NCBI RefSeq assembly: GCF_002355435.1
Contig: NZ_AP017313.1
Span: forward strand, 620,001 to 684,000
Direction: 5' to 3'
Source of the DNA: Mucilaginibacter gotjawali
GTDB lineage: Bacteria > Bacteroidota > Bacteroidia > Sphingobacteriales > Sphingobacteriaceae
DNA length: 64,000 nucleotides
Part shown: piece by piece, positions 7,707-17,161 of the stretch
How positions within the stretch are numbered: the first letter of the stretch is position 1
Layout: each line of letters starts with the position of its first letter
Translations under genes and position numbers: made by a program
The notes under the pieces: model-generated
Databases searched by the model: none
The model's input: only the letters and a program-made list of their open reading frames with translations
What the model was told of the DNA's origin: nothing

Positions 7707-9476
7707 ATGAGGAAATTCACCCTTCTTCTTCTTTTTACCATTGCGATGCGTTTTGCCGGGTATGGACAGGGCGCAAAACAGCTGATCGATTCCGCGCTGC
7801 ATTATAAAACACTCAATTATCTAAAGGTAATAGCGTTTGCTGAGCCGGCTTTTAAAAAGGCCCGTGCCGAAAAGAACGAAAAACTGGCAGGCCAAAGCGC
7901 CTACTTACTCGGTATGGCCAATTACCTGGGAGGCAACTTTGATGAATCGTTACGTTGGTATTTTACTTCCGAGCGGGCTTATCAGTCTGCAAAGGATACC
8001 AGTGGGTTAACGGATCTGTATGCAGACATGTGCGTCTTCTACGTCAAACTAAAAAAATTCAACGCGGCAGACGAGGTAAGTAAAAAAGCGATAGACTTTG
8101 CAATAGCCATCAAAAATCAAACTAAGCAAGCTACCGCCTTAAATAACCGGGGGTTGATGTTTTATGATGAAGGAAAAACAGACAGCGCCATTGATGCTTT
8201 TAACGCCAGCTTTATTTTATACAAAAAAGTTAACGATAAAGTAGGGATGTCCTATTGCCTGGATTATTTATCGTCGGCGCAGTCCGACAAAGGCAATTAT
8301 TCAAAGGCTTTACAATTGATGAATTCGGCGAGGGACCTGCGTGCCGGTATAGGCGATAAAACCGGGGAAGCAATGGCGATAGAAAATTTAGGCGAGATCT
8401 ATTTAAAAGAAAACAAATTACCCGATGCCGCTACATATTTTTTGGACGCGATTGACAGGGCACACCAATTAAATTTTTTAGACCTCGAAATGTACGCCTA
8501 TAGCATGCTGTCCAAAACATACCAGCAGCAGGGCAACTACCGGGCGGCTTTAACCGCCCAAAATAAATATGTGGAACTGAATAAAAAAATCCAGGACGAA
8601 AAGCGGGTTAAAACTATTGAAGAACTGGAAACCAAATATGAAACCGAAAAAAAGCAGGAACAAATCAAACTGCTCAACAAGCAAAACACCATTCAGCAGT
8701 TAGAGATCGGCAAGCGGAATGCTACCATAACTATTATTATTGCTGCCTTCGCTTTGGCACTGGTGCTGGCTTACCTTTTTTACTCGCGTTACCGCATCAA
8801 ACATGCGGCCCAACTGCAGGCAGAAGTGATGCGCCAGCAAACACTGGCATCAAAAGGCATTATTGAAGCCGAGGAACGGGAGCGTAAACGGATAGCTGCC
8901 GAACTGCACGACGGTGTGGGCCAGTTATTTACCGCGGTAAAAATGAACATGGAGATATTGGTTGAACGTTTTTTGGTAAAAAAACCAGATGCCGGACTTC
9001 TTGCTGAAAAAACAATGGCTATGGTGGATGAAAGTTGCGCCGAGGTACGATCCATAGCACACCAGATGATGCCAAACGCACTGATCAAAAGCGGGCTGGT
9101 TTCGGCGCTGCGCGACTTTATCAATAAGATCCCGACTGAAAAATTAAAAATATCCCTGGAGACCAAAGGTATTGACACGCCACTTGACAGTACTACCGAA
9201 ACTGTTTTATACCGGGTGATCCAGGAGTCGGTAAACAACGTCATTAAACACGCAGCAGCAAGCTCGCTGGATATTCTTTTACTTTGCGACCAACAGGAGA
9301 TCACTGTCTCTATCGAAGATAACGGCAAAGGTTTTAACAGCAGCGATCCTGCTAAATTTTCAGGTATCGGCTTAAAAAACATCATCAGCCGCGTTGGATA
9401 TCTTAAAGGGACCGTGGATATATCCTCAGCGCCGGGCAAAGGAACATTAGTAGCAATATTTATCCCGCTTATATAA
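7707..9476 (+). CDS. TPR-containing NarL-type sensor histidine kinase
   Basis: A 589-residue kinase. Order: signal peptide (1-20), periplasmic TPR array (about 25-300), a coiled-coil stretch, one transmembrane helix (about 340-360), a HisKA_3 dimerisation domain with the phosphorylated H401 in AAELHDGVGQ, and a HATPase_c domain with the N box VNNVIKHAA and a G box DNGKGF. This layout is widespread in Bacteroidota. The cognate LuxR-type regulator begins 5 bases downstream. The signal is unknown; periplasmic TPRs suggest a protein partner. Confidence 0.92.
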   Translation: MRKFTLLLLFTIAMRFAGYGQGAKQLIDSALHYKTLNYLKVIAFAEPAFKKARAEKNEKLAGQSAYLLGMANYLGGNFDESLRWYFTSERAYQSAKDTSGLTDLYADMCVFYVKLKKFNAADEVSKKAIDFAIAIKNQTKQATALNNRGLMFYDEGKTDSAIDAFNASFILYKKVNDKVGMSYCLDYLSSAQSDKGNYSKALQLMNSARDLRAGIGDKTGEAMAIENLGEIYLKENKLPDAATYFLDAIDRAHQLNFLDLEMYAYSMLSKTYQQQGNYRAALTAQNKYVELNKKIQDEKRVKTIEELETKYETEKKQEQIKLLNKQNTIQQLEIGKRNATITIIIAAFALALVLAYLFYSRYRIKHAAQLQAEVMRQQTLASKGIIEAEERERKRIAAELHDGVGQLFTAVKMNMEILVERFLVKKPDAGLLAEKTMAMVDESCAEVRSIAHQMMPNALIKSGLVSALRDFINKIPTEKLKISLETKGIDTPLDSTTETVLYRVIQESVNNVIKHAAASSLDILLLCDQQEITVSIEDNGKGFNSSDPAKFSGIGLKNIISRVGYLKGTVDISSAPGKGTLVAIFIPLI

Positions 9477-9481
9477 CGATT

Positions 9482-10114
9482 ATGGAAAACGGCCCTAAAC
9501 GCATTTTTATAGTGGACGACCACCAGATGGTGATCGACGGCATTAACCTGATGCTGGATGGCCGGCCTGAATTTATAGTAGCCGGCGAATGTACGCACCC
9601 CACCGAAGCAATTGAAATGCTGAGAACCGCTGCTGTTGATATATTAATAACCGATGTGGGCATGCCCGGCATGAGCGGTGTTGAATTAAGCCGCATCGTA
9701 AAAAGCCGTTTCCCCGAGATCAAAATACTGGCCCTTTCAATGTTTGGCGAGAGCCAGGTAATTGCCGAAATGATAGATGCCGGCATCTCGGGCTATATCC
9801 TTAAAAACTCAGGGAAGAAGGAACTGATAGAAGCCCTCACTAAAATTGCAGAGGGCCAGAACTATTTCGGCCAGGAGATCACCCTGCAGCTGATGAAATC
9901 CTTCAAACGCAACCAGGAGGAATTGAAACTAACCGACAGGGAAATCGAGATCATCCGCATGATTGAAAAGGATATGACCACCAAAGACATTGCCGAAACG
10001 CTTTTTATTAGCGAACGTACGGTTGAAACCCATCGCAAAAATATCCTTCACAAAACCAATACACAAACTGTTGTTGGCCTGCTCAAATACGCCTACGAGC
10101 GCAAGATCATCTGA
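9482..10114 (+). CDS. NarL/LuxR-family response regulator
   Basis: A 210-residue regulator: receiver domain (1-125) with acidic pair D12/D13 and phospho-acceptor D58, then a LuxR-type HTH (LTDREIEIIRMIEKDMTTKDIA and ISERTVETHRKNIL). It forms a bicistronic unit with the upstream kinase. Targets are unknown; the exported protein genes on either side are candidates by proximity only. Confidence 0.93.
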   Translation: MENGPKRIFIVDDHQMVIDGINLMLDGRPEFIVAGECTHPTEAIEMLRTAAVDILITDVGMPGMSGVELSRIVKSRFPEIKILALSMFGESQVIAEMIDAGISGYILKNSGKKELIEALTKIAEGQNYFGQEITLQLMKSFKRNQEELKLTDREIEIIRMIEKDMTTKDIAETLFISERTVETHRKNILHKTNTQTVVGLLKYAYERKII

Positions 10115-10123
10115 TATTTTTGA

Positions 10124-10193
10124 GTTGATTAAGTTAAGCGGTTGATTAAGTTACAGGGGGTGATAACATGTCAACTGGAACAACTTAATCCAA
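10124..10193. repeat. GTTGATTAAGTT direct repeats and inverted copy
   Basis: GTTGATTAAGTT occurs at 10124-10135 and 10141-10152, and a related inverted sequence (AACTTAATCCAAC) at about 10183-10195. The cluster follows the response regulator gene. It may be a weak stem-loop or a leftover dispersed repeat; no gene is present. Confidence 0.4.
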
Positions 10194-10280
10194 CTTCGCC
10201 AACCTTTTCCGGGTAATTGTACGTAGTTAAATATGCCGATTGCTCGGTATTTACGCGTCATGATTTATTACCGTGCTTTG

Positions 10281-10314
10281 TTAAGCAGCTTGCAGCTAAC
10301 CACTTGCTGCTTAA
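10281..10314 (+). promoter_or_regulatory. 5' UTR stem-loop before lipoprotein gene
   Basis: TTAAGCAGC (10281-10289) pairs perfectly with GCTGCTTAA (10306-10314), a 9-bp stem with a 16-base loop ending 11 bases before the ATG at 10326. It could influence translation or message stability; no known riboswitch class is recognised. Confidence 0.4.
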
Positions 10315-10325
10315 ACAACTAAATC

Positions 10326-10826
10326 ATGAGCAATTCAACCAAACCACCACTCAAAAAAATCGTACTATGCCTTTTTATAGGTTTCACCGCTTTTGCGTGT
10401 AAAAAAACAGTTCAAAAACCTGTTGTACAGGTAACGGGCACCGCTTCAACATTTAAGATCGACGGCACAGCAGTAAAGATCGATTCAGCGTCCGCAATGC
10501 TGTATACCAATGCAAGCGGCCGGCAAATGGATATTTATGCCTACAAAGGTGGCCAGGAAGTGCTGGAATTTCATTTCGACCCAAAAACAGGTAATAAAAC
10601 AGCCGGTACCACGCTGGGTTCAGGCGCCTTTTTAACCTACATGGCTTCGCCCGTTTTAAGCTATGATTCCCAATCAGGCGCATTGAATGTAACCGTATGT
10701 GATACCATCGGAAAAAAGGTGGAAGCAGATTTCAACTTTGTAGCAAAGCAATACCCCTACACCGACCCTGCATCAAAAACCATCACCGAAGGACATATCT
10801 CCATCACCAAAATAAACAAGCAATAA
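10326..10826 (+). CDS. Hypothetical lipoprotein
   Basis: A 166-residue protein with a lipoprotein-type signal ending in FTAFACKK, so the cysteine should be lipidated. The mature part is beta-rich (TFKIDGTAVKIDSASAML, EGHISITKINKQ), resembling small Bacteroidota lipoproteins annotated as DUF6252-like; I am not sure of the family. It is followed after 2 bases by the next exported protein, so the two are likely cotranscribed. Confidence 0.7.
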   Translation: MSNSTKPPLKKIVLCLFIGFTAFACKKTVQKPVVQVTGTASTFKIDGTAVKIDSASAMLYTNASGRQMDIYAYKGGQEVLEFHFDPKTGNKTAGTTLGSGAFLTYMASPVLSYDSQSGALNVTVCDTIGKKVEADFNFVAKQYPYTDPASKTITEGHISITKINKQ

Positions 10827-10828
10827 TT

Positions 10829-12646
10829 ATGAATATTAAAAAATTATTTCCGGGCATTGTCACCCTGTCAATCCTTTTTGCAACGCAAGCCTTTGCGCAA
10901 TTACCCGTTCTGGAAAAAAGCTACGACATCTCACGTAAAGCTAAAAATGGTTTTTTGGGTGGGATAGAAGTGGATCAGGCTAAAGGTACTTTTGATATGA
11001 TATATGTTTTACGGTCAAGCGACCGGAAGATCAAACGTGAGATCTATACCTTTGATAAAGAGCTCAACCTCATCAATACCGTAAAAGACGAAGAGGAGGT
11101 TGAAAAAATGCGGCACAAATACAAATGGTTTAATTTTAAAGGCGATACCCGGGTAACGCATAGCTTAACCGCTTCGGCTAACCTCACCCAAAAACTGGTG
11201 TTCCGCAAAAAGGAGATCACCTGGAAATACCTGTGGCTTACCGGCAGCTACAGTAAATCTGTTAAACAGCTGGAAAAAGTTAAGCCTGTGTCAGACAATA
11301 GCGAGCAATATATTTTCCGTGGAGGATCATACGAAGTAAAATCAGACAGTACCGTTTTAATAGTTGCCGGAAAACAGGAAAAGAAAAACGACCTGGCTGG
11401 CTCCATGATGCATTACCAGATCTTAAGTTGCGACAATGATGTAAATATAAAAACCCTTGGTACCCTGGATTTTGAATATGCCAATGCGCCAATTTACTCG
11501 GCCCCACTGGAAGATGACGATGCAGAGCTGGATAACGACGATAACCCGCGCGATTGGGTGTTGGTATTTGCGCCCCAGGGCGGTTCGGGTCTGGGCAGCG
11601 TTTCTGACCCGAAACCAACCAATTATACTTACGTGCGGTTGAATACGAAGGGCGAAGTGCTGGAGCGCTTTAATTTTCAATCCCCGTCAAACGGATGGCG
11701 TATTTTGGGCGCCTATGATCATGGCGGTTCTGTTTTTATGTATGGTTCTGCAAACAATAAAAATGAGGGCAAATACATCAACCAGATCTATAAAACCACC
11801 CTGGTGCCCACTACTTCGGCAGATGATAAGGAACAGGAAGAATCAAGTTCAGGTTCGGGTGGTTTTGCAGCGCTTAAAAGCGGTATCTCCATGATCGGCG
11901 GAACTGCCGATTTTGGTATCACCCAGTCGAAAATTGATGTGATACTTGATGACCTGAAATATACCAACTTCCAGATCGGCAAGATCAGCAACGGTAAATT
12001 TGATTTCCTAAGCTCGCCCGCCGTTGATGAGTTTGACCAGAAAAAGGAAAAGCCGGTAAACCAGAAAAAATACGTTGAATTCGATGGGAAAAGCTTTGTC
12101 ATCAATGGGATCTCCTTTTCGCGTTCTGGCGACATATTTGTAAACGGGCAGGACTTTAAAAAAGTAAAAGGCAAACGCAGCTATAAGGGCGTTTATATGT
12201 TCCAGTTTTCACCTACCGGCGAATTAAGGCGCAATTACGGTGTGTTTTTAGACCAGAGCAAAACTTCGGGCTTTTTTAATAATGCGCCGCTTACTTCAGA
12301 TAATATTGCTTCGCGAAGCTTTATGCAGGAATCCGGAGATGGTAAAAACCTGTACTGGATGATGCGCATGGCAAAATCCATTCATAAAGAATCCCACACA
12401 ACCTTCGGCGGATTTTCAAATACGATTACTACAACATGGTCGCCGCTTTACAGCATTGAATATGGATCAATTGATATGGTGAATAACCAGCTTTCAGATT
12501 TTAATACACTGGGCGAAAGCGAAAGGAGGAAGTTCTACCTGTATCCAAACATCAATGCAACAACCATTGATAATTACAGCTTGTTTTTCAGCGAGACTGA
12601 ACGGGGTGATAAAGTTCTTATCTCGCGGGTTGATCTTTCCAAATAA
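10829..12646 (+). CDS. Hypothetical exported protein, 605 aa
   Basis: A 605-residue protein with a signal peptide (ending ATQAFAQ). The mature protein is beta-rich with repeated segments such as FDKELNLINTVKD, YVRLNTKGEVLERFNF and FSPTGELRRNYGVFLD, which look like blades of a propeller. A glycine/serine-rich linker (EQEESSSGSGGF) lies near residue 340. No enzymatic motif recognised. It pairs with the preceding lipoprotein and is followed by a strong terminator. Confidence 0.7.
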   Translation: MNIKKLFPGIVTLSILFATQAFAQLPVLEKSYDISRKAKNGFLGGIEVDQAKGTFDMIYVLRSSDRKIKREIYTFDKELNLINTVKDEEEVEKMRHKYKWFNFKGDTRVTHSLTASANLTQKLVFRKKEITWKYLWLTGSYSKSVKQLEKVKPVSDNSEQYIFRGGSYEVKSDSTVLIVAGKQEKKNDLAGSMMHYQILSCDNDVNIKTLGTLDFEYANAPIYSAPLEDDDAELDNDDNPRDWVLVFAPQGGSGLGSVSDPKPTNYTYVRLNTKGEVLERFNFQSPSNGWRILGAYDHGGSVFMYGSANNKNEGKYINQIYKTTLVPTTSADDKEQEESSSGSGGFAALKSGISMIGGTADFGITQSKIDVILDDLKYTNFQIGKISNGKFDFLSSPAVDEFDQKKEKPVNQKKYVEFDGKSFVINGISFSRSGDIFVNGQDFKKVKGKRSYKGVYMFQFSPTGELRRNYGVFLDQSKTSGFFNNAPLTSDNIASRSFMQESGDGKNLYWMMRMAKSIHKESHTTFGGFSNTITTTWSPLYSIEYGSIDMVNNQLSDFNTLGESERRKFYLYPNINATTIDNYSLFFSETERGDKVLISRVDLSK

Positions 12647-12681
12647 ACACTTGCCTGAATTACTACCTTCAAATAAAAACA

Positions 12682-12727
12682 AACCGTAAAAGCGGGCTGC
12701 CGAAAGGCGGTCCGCTTTGCGGTTTTT
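12682..12727. terminator. Rho-independent terminator
   Basis: AACCGTAAAAGCGG pairs with CCGCTTTGCGGTT around an inner CTGCC-GAAA-GGCGG hairpin, followed by TTTTT. It lies between two convergent genes and ends the 10829-12646 transcript. Confidence 0.8.
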
Positions 12728-12735
12728 ATGTAAAT

Positions 12736-13443
12736 CTACCTGTAATTTGATTTTTTAACCAGCGACTGGATATCGAGGATCCTGATTTTGCGGCCCTCGG
12801 TACTGAGGATGCCTTCATCTTTAAATTCTTTTAACAGCCGGATCACGTTTTCCTGGGCTATGCCGGCCATATTGGCCAGGTCGGCGCGGGAAATATTAAG
12901 GTCGGTGTCTTTGTTCCCGCTGTTCACATCCTTAAATTTTTCGCGCAATACGATCAGCGCAATGGCCAGCCTTTCGGTGGCAGTCCGCTGCGCAAATACG
13001 GATATACTGTTAGTGAGCACAGTAAACTCGTGGCTCAGCGCTTTCAGCAAACGGTGGGTAAAATTAGGTGAACGGTTCAGTACCTCCATAAAATCTTCTG
13101 CAGGTATAAAACTAAGCAGAGACGTTTCAAGGGCAGCCGCCGAATCGGGGTACCGCTCGCCCGACAATACTGCATGGTAACCTATCAGTTCCCCTTCGTT
13201 AGCCACATAAATGATCTGTTCCTTACCGCCGCGGTCCGTTTTGTATTTTTTAACTTTTCCTTTTTTTACGATAAAGATCCCCGCCGGAACAGTGCCTTCC
13301 CTGAAGATCACTTCGCCTTTATGATATTCCTGGTCGCTTTGGTGGCTCACCAGGTAATTAAAGTCCTCGTCCGACAGCACATTCAGGATAGATTGTGTGG
13401 TAAAGTTCCATCGTTCGATCGGGAATATTCCTGATAAGCTCAT
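12736..13443 (-). CDS. Crp/Fnr-family transcriptional regulator
   Basis: A 235-residue regulator; ATG 13443 is preferred over the TTG at 13449, which lies inside the -7 element. It has an N-terminal cyclic-nucleotide-binding beta-roll (GEVIFREGTVPAGIFIVKKG), a dimer helix and a C-terminal HTH (ISRADLANMAGIAQENVIRLLKEF). No Fnr-type N-terminal cysteine cluster is present, so it is not an Fe-S oxygen sensor of that type. Two TGAT-type palindromes lie in the divergent region to the methyltransferase gene. Confidence 0.92.
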   Translation of the reverse strand: MSLSGIFPIERWNFTTQSILNVLSDEDFNYLVSHQSDQEYHKGEVIFREGTVPAGIFIVKKGKVKKYKTDRGGKEQIIYVANEGELIGYHAVLSGERYPDSAAALETSLLSFIPAEDFMEVLNRSPNFTHRLLKALSHEFTVLTNSISVFAQRTATERLAIALIVLREKFKDVNSGNKDTDLNISRADLANMAGIAQENVIRLLKEFKDEGILSTEGRKIRILDIQSLVKKSNYR

Positions 13444-13446
13444 ATG

Positions 13447-13454
13447 CAAAGATA
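13447..13454 (-). promoter_or_regulatory. -7 element of the Crp/Fnr gene
   Basis: On the minus strand the sequence is TATCTTTG, a match to TAnnTTTG. It lies immediately before ATG 13443, implying a very short or absent leader. No good -33 TTTG is seen, so an activator may be needed. Confidence 0.45.
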
Positions 13455-13468
13455 TATATAATTAAAAG

Positions 13469-13482
13469 CTGATAAATATCAG
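13469..13482. promoter_or_regulatory. FNR/CRP-like palindrome 1
   Basis: CTGATAAATATCAG is a perfect inverted repeat with the TGAT-N4-ATCA layout of FNR-type boxes. It lies about 35 bases upstream of the regulator's predicted transcription start. Binding by the adjacent regulator is inferred. Confidence 0.55.
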
Positions 13483-13495
13483 TTTTTGTGATGAT

Positions 13496-13510
13496 GTGAT
13501 ACCATATCAC
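13496..13510. promoter_or_regulatory. FNR/CRP-like palindrome 2
   Basis: GTGATACCATATCAC is a 6-bp inverted repeat with a 3-base centre, similar to the site 14 bases to its left. It is centred about 38 bases upstream of the start predicted from the -7 element at 13528, a usual activator position. Confidence 0.55.
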
Positions 13511-13527
13511 CGGGCCTGAACAGGTGA

Positions 13528-13535
13528 TAAATTTG
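13528..13535 (+). promoter_or_regulatory. -7 element of the methyltransferase gene
   Basis: TAAATTTG matches TAnnTTTG. It has no clear -33 partner, in line with activator dependence. It overlaps the first GTG of the reading frame, so the start at GTG 13539 or further in is more likely. Confidence 0.45.
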
Positions 13536-13538
13536 CAG

Positions 13539-14207
13539 GTGACCAAAATTTACCCATATACTGATTTCCCGCCGCGGCCGGATGAGCAATTAAACAGGAA
13601 ACTAACCCTGGTATCTGACGAGAAAGATACCAACGCTGCGCTTTTTCAAAATGATGCCGCGTTTGACTGGATGTACCCGGAACATTTTCAATTAATATCA
13701 CTTAAACAGTGGACACCCATAGCCGTTGCCCGCAAAGCTGCCGAGTTTTTAGCCGAACCAGGAGCAAGGGTTTTGGATATTGGCAGCGGGATCGGCAAGT
13801 TTTGCCTTACTGCGGGTTACCATTATCCCGAAACTACTTTCCATGGGGTGGAGCAAAGAGAGGAGCTGGTTTATTTTGCTGAAGAGGCGAGACAATATAC
13901 CGCGTTGGACAATGTGAGTTTTATGAATGCGAATATCACCCAGCTGGATTTCAACCAGTTTGATCATTTTTATTTTTATAACTCATTTTATGAAAATATC
14001 GATCCCGATAATAGCATTGACGATACAATAGCCACTTCTTTTAGTTTGTATAGCTATTATACGCAGTACCTTTATAAGAAATTAGCCGAAAAGCCATCCG
14101 GAACGCGCCTGGTTACTTTTCATTGTTTTGATGACGTTATACCCCTTGATTACTGCCTGGTCAATACTTCCTACGATACTTTGCTGAGAATGTGGATTAA
14201 AAGATAA
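13539..14207 (+). CDS. Class I SAM-dependent methyltransferase
   Basis: About 222 residues from GTG 13539; an earlier GTG at 13524 lies upstream of the -7 element and is less likely. The SAM-binding motif I is [18 protein letters not shown], followed by the acidic loop [13 protein letters not shown]. The substrate is unknown; no DNA methylase catalytic motif is visible. It is divergent from the Crp/Fnr gene and followed after 4 bases by the SulP gene, so both may be under that regulator. Confidence 0.8.
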   Translation: MTKIYPYTDFPPRPDEQLNRKLTLVSDEKDTNAALFQNDAAFDWMYPEHFQLISLKQWTPIAVARKAAEFLAEPGARVLDIGSGIGKFCLTAGYHYPETTFHGVEQREELVYFAEEARQYTALDNVSFMNANITQLDFNQFDHFYFYNSFYENIDPDNSIDDTIATSFSLYSYYTQYLYKKLAEKPSGTRLVTFHCFDDVIPLDYCLVNTSYDTLLRMWIKR

Positions 14208-14211
14208 AGAG

Positions 14212-15887
14212 ATGAAGACTATATTCCGACCAAAACTGATTGATACCCTTAAAAATTATACCAAAGCGCAATTTTACAAAGATGCCATAGCGGGCATGAT
14301 CGTAGGTATTGTGGCCCTGCCCCTGGCGATAGCATTTGCTATCGCCTCAGGCGTATCGCCTGAAAAAGGATTGTTCACAGCTATTATTGCCGGATTTATC
14401 GTTTCGGCCATGGGCGGCAGCCGCGTACAGATAGGTGGACCTACAGGCGCATTCATCGTTGTAGTTTATGGTATTGTAGAGAAATTTGGCGTAAACGGCC
14501 TGGTGATCGCCACATTTATCGCGGGTATTTTGCTCATTATAATGGGCCTGGCCAGGTTGGGCAATGTGATCAAATTTATCCCCTACCCTTTAATCGTAGG
14601 CTTCACTACGGGCATCGCAGTGATCATCTTCTCCTCGCAGATCAAAGATTTTTTCGGGTTAAAAATGGCAAATGTACCTGCTGATTTCATCAGTAAATGG
14701 CTGGCTTACGGGCAGCATTTTAACCTGGTGAATTTTTATTCGCTCGGCATTGGCGCCTTAACCCTGCTTATTATTTTTTATGGCCGCGGGTTACCCATAA
14801 GGTGCCGGGCTCATTAATTGCAATAATAGTTACCACCCTGGCTGTTTATTTTTTCCATTTGCACGTCGAGACTATCGGCAGCCGCTTTGGGGCGATATCG
14901 TCATCCTTGCCTTCGCCGGTGATCCCAACCGTAAGCTTTGCCACGTTTCAGCAGCTTATCCGGCCGGCATTTACCATCGCCATGCTGGGCAGTATCGAGT
15001 CCTTGTTATCGGCGGTAGTTGCTGATGGCATGATCGGCGGTAACCACCGTTCCAATACCGAATTAATTGCCCAGGGCTTCGCCAATATTTGTTCTTCCAT
15101 CTTCGGCGGCATTCCGGCAACCGGGGCCATTGCGCGTACAGCCACCAATATCAAAAACGGGGGCCGTACACCTGTTGCCGGTATTATCCACGCTGTTACA
15201 CTGTTGTTAATCCTTTTGTTTATCGGTAAGCTGGCTGCCCTGATTCCTATGGCAACGCTCGCCGGTATCCTGGTGATTGTAGCCTGGAACATGAGCGAAG
15301 CCAAAAGCTTTTTATTTGTTTTGAAAGGATCAAAAAGCGATGCGGCGGTTTTACTCACCACCTTTACATTAACTGTTTTTATCGACCTCACCGTGGCTAT
15401 TGAAATAGGGATGATCCTGGCGGCTTTCCTGTTTATGCGCAAAATGACGAAGGCCAGTTCGGTGGAGCATGCCGGTGTTTCTTCAGAAGATAGCGCCGAC
15501 GAACTTTCCGTGCCAGACGGGTTGCCTGAAGGCGTTGACGTGTTTGAAATAAACGGCCCTATGTTTTTCGGGGCGGCCTACAAATTTAAGGACACCATGC
15601 GGGTAATTGAATATCCCGCGCCGGTGCTCATTATCCGGATGCGCCACGTTCCGGTAATTGATGCGACCGGAATCCGCGTTTTGCGCGAAGTGCACGAAGA
15701 AATAAAAAGGCGTGGGAGTAAACTTATTTTATCTGAAGTAACCAGCGAACAGGTGATGACCGAATTGCGAAAGGCACGTCTCGTGTTTCATATTGGCAAA
15801 GCGAATGTTACCGATACTTTTGAAAAGGCAATGACCAGGACAAATGAAATTTTGCTGGAGAAAAAACAAGATAAGGCAGGCGGGTAA
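14212..15887 (+). pseudogene. SulP-family anion transporter with STAS domain, frameshifted
   Basis: Two overlapping frames (14212-14817 and 14802-15887) together make one SulP transporter of about 558 residues. The first holds the N-terminal transmembrane part ([30 protein letters not shown]). The second starts at the expected [15 protein letters not shown] segment and ends with a cytoplasmic STAS domain (VFEINGPMFFGAAYKF, MRHVPVIDATG). The break lies at a run of six T (14774-14779); one more T would restore [13 protein letters not shown]. It may be a sequencing error, a recent mutation or phase variation. SulP proteins carry sulfate, bicarbonate or other anions. Confidence 0.88.
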
Positions 15888-15902
15888 CAGTATGCACCTG
15901 CT

Positions 15903-16997
15903 CTAAAATTTAATGATGGCCTTCAGTTTTCCCCAAAGCTCGTTGTCGAAATCGGACCCGGCTAAATTAACTCCTCCGGCTGTGTTGCCCATGCGGATGA
16001 TCACCAGCCTTTGCGAAGGCACCACGTAAATTTTCTGGTCATTTTTACCCAATGCCGCAAAAAGGTCAGCAGGTGCGTTCGGGATTATATCATGCGGAAA
16101 TACCACCTGCGATTGTGGTTCCATACTGCTGGCTTTTCCGTTGAGCCAGGTTAAATAACCATAGCTCAGGTTTAAATTTTGCGATGTATTTACCTGGCTT
16201 TTTAAATAATTGGTATCGCTTAATATCACCGTTTGATCCCAGGTACCTTTGTTCAATAGCAACAAGCCAAACCTGGCCATGCTGCGTGCATTGCTGTAGT
16301 AAATATTATTTGAATTTGGCGTTTTCACCCAGGTGCCATTCATACCGATCACATTCCTTATTTTTTGCTGAAAATAGGTATTAAAGGAAACTTTTGTCGC
16401 ATTGGCAATAACGCCATCCAATAGGGTATAGGCCGCATTGTGATAGGCCCAGCGCGTTCCGGCGTCAGCCTTGTAAACCAGGCAGCCCGGTAGCGCGCAA
16501 TCAGGGTCGGCCACGCCGTCATCCAGGCCGGTAGTCATCGTCAGTTGATTTTTTATGGTGATCAGGTTTTCTTTCGCCAGTGGCTCCGAGGTCCAGCCGG
16601 TGCCTAAATATTTGGAACTTGCATCATTGATATCAAGCAATTTTTCCTGTTGCGCTATTCCAACTAAAAAGCCGGTCATTGTTTTGCCTGCCGACGCCCA
16701 ATACCAAATGCTGTCAGCCGTAAACGTCCCGAAGTATTTTTCCGTTATAATTTTTCCGTCTTTCAAAATGATAAAGGCCTTTGTGCCTTTGCTTTGCAGG
16801 TAGGGGTAAAGGTTGTTTAACCCGGTGTCGTCCCAGCCAAGGGATGATGGGGTAGCCGTTTGCCAGTCGGTACCGGTAACCGGCGGAAAATAAAGTTTAA
16901 TATCCTTTTGAACCGGGGTTGGTGTGCTGTGTTTACTGCAGCTGAAAAATAAGGCTAAAATTAGAAGAATGACGAGGCTAGCGGGTGTTTTTTTCAT
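15903..16997 (-). CDS. Serine hydrolase lipoprotein (class C beta-lactamase fold)
   Basis: A 364-residue protein with a lipoprotein signal (LALFFSCSKHS). The catalytic SxxK is SAGK in WYWASAGKTMTGF and the YxN motif is YHN in WAYHNAAYTLLDG. This is the beta-lactamase/transpeptidase-like fold; members include D-aminopeptidases, esterases and 6-aminohexanoate-dimer hydrolase-like enzymes. The substrate cannot be read from sequence. Its 3' end converges on the SulP gene 15 bases away. Confidence 0.87.
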   Translation of the reverse strand: MKKTPASLVILLILALFFSCSKHSTPTPVQKDIKLYFPPVTGTDWQTATPSSLGWDDTGLNNLYPYLQSKGTKAFIILKDGKIITEKYFGTFTADSIWYWASAGKTMTGFLVGIAQQEKLLDINDASSKYLGTGWTSEPLAKENLITIKNQLTMTTGLDDGVADPDCALPGCLVYKADAGTRWAYHNAAYTLLDGVIANATKVSFNTYFQQKIRNVIGMNGTWVKTPNSNNIYYSNARSMARFGLLLLNKGTWDQTVILSDTNYLKSQVNTSQNLNLSYGYLTWLNGKASSMEPQSQVVFPHDIIPNAPADLFAALGKNDQKIYVVPSQRLVIIRMGNTAGGVNLAGSDFDNELWGKLKAIIKF

Positions 16998-17133
16998 TAC
17001 CGACTTAAACGACTTTGATATTAAAAGGTTTAACGAAAGTTTTAGATTTTTTTAGACGAGCTACAATTATCAATGTCCTTATACACCCCTTAAAACGGCA
17101 TTTAACCACGCTGTTATATCCCGGGTCTAATGC

Positions 17134-17141
17134 TATATTTG
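17134..17141 (+). promoter_or_regulatory. -7 element of the VOC gene
   Basis: TATATTTG matches TAnnTTTG and lies 20 bases before ATG 17162. The -33 element is weak. Confidence 0.45.
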
Positions 17142-17161
17142 CCTGACCAATCCAGTAAACA

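Noticed and set aside
8789..9598. 269-codon minus-strand frame
   Set aside because: It is antisense to the histidine kinase and response regulator, both of which have unmistakable family motifs.
13524..13538. GTG at 13524 as methyltransferase start
   Set aside because: A match to the -7 promoter element overlaps it, so the transcript would begin downstream.
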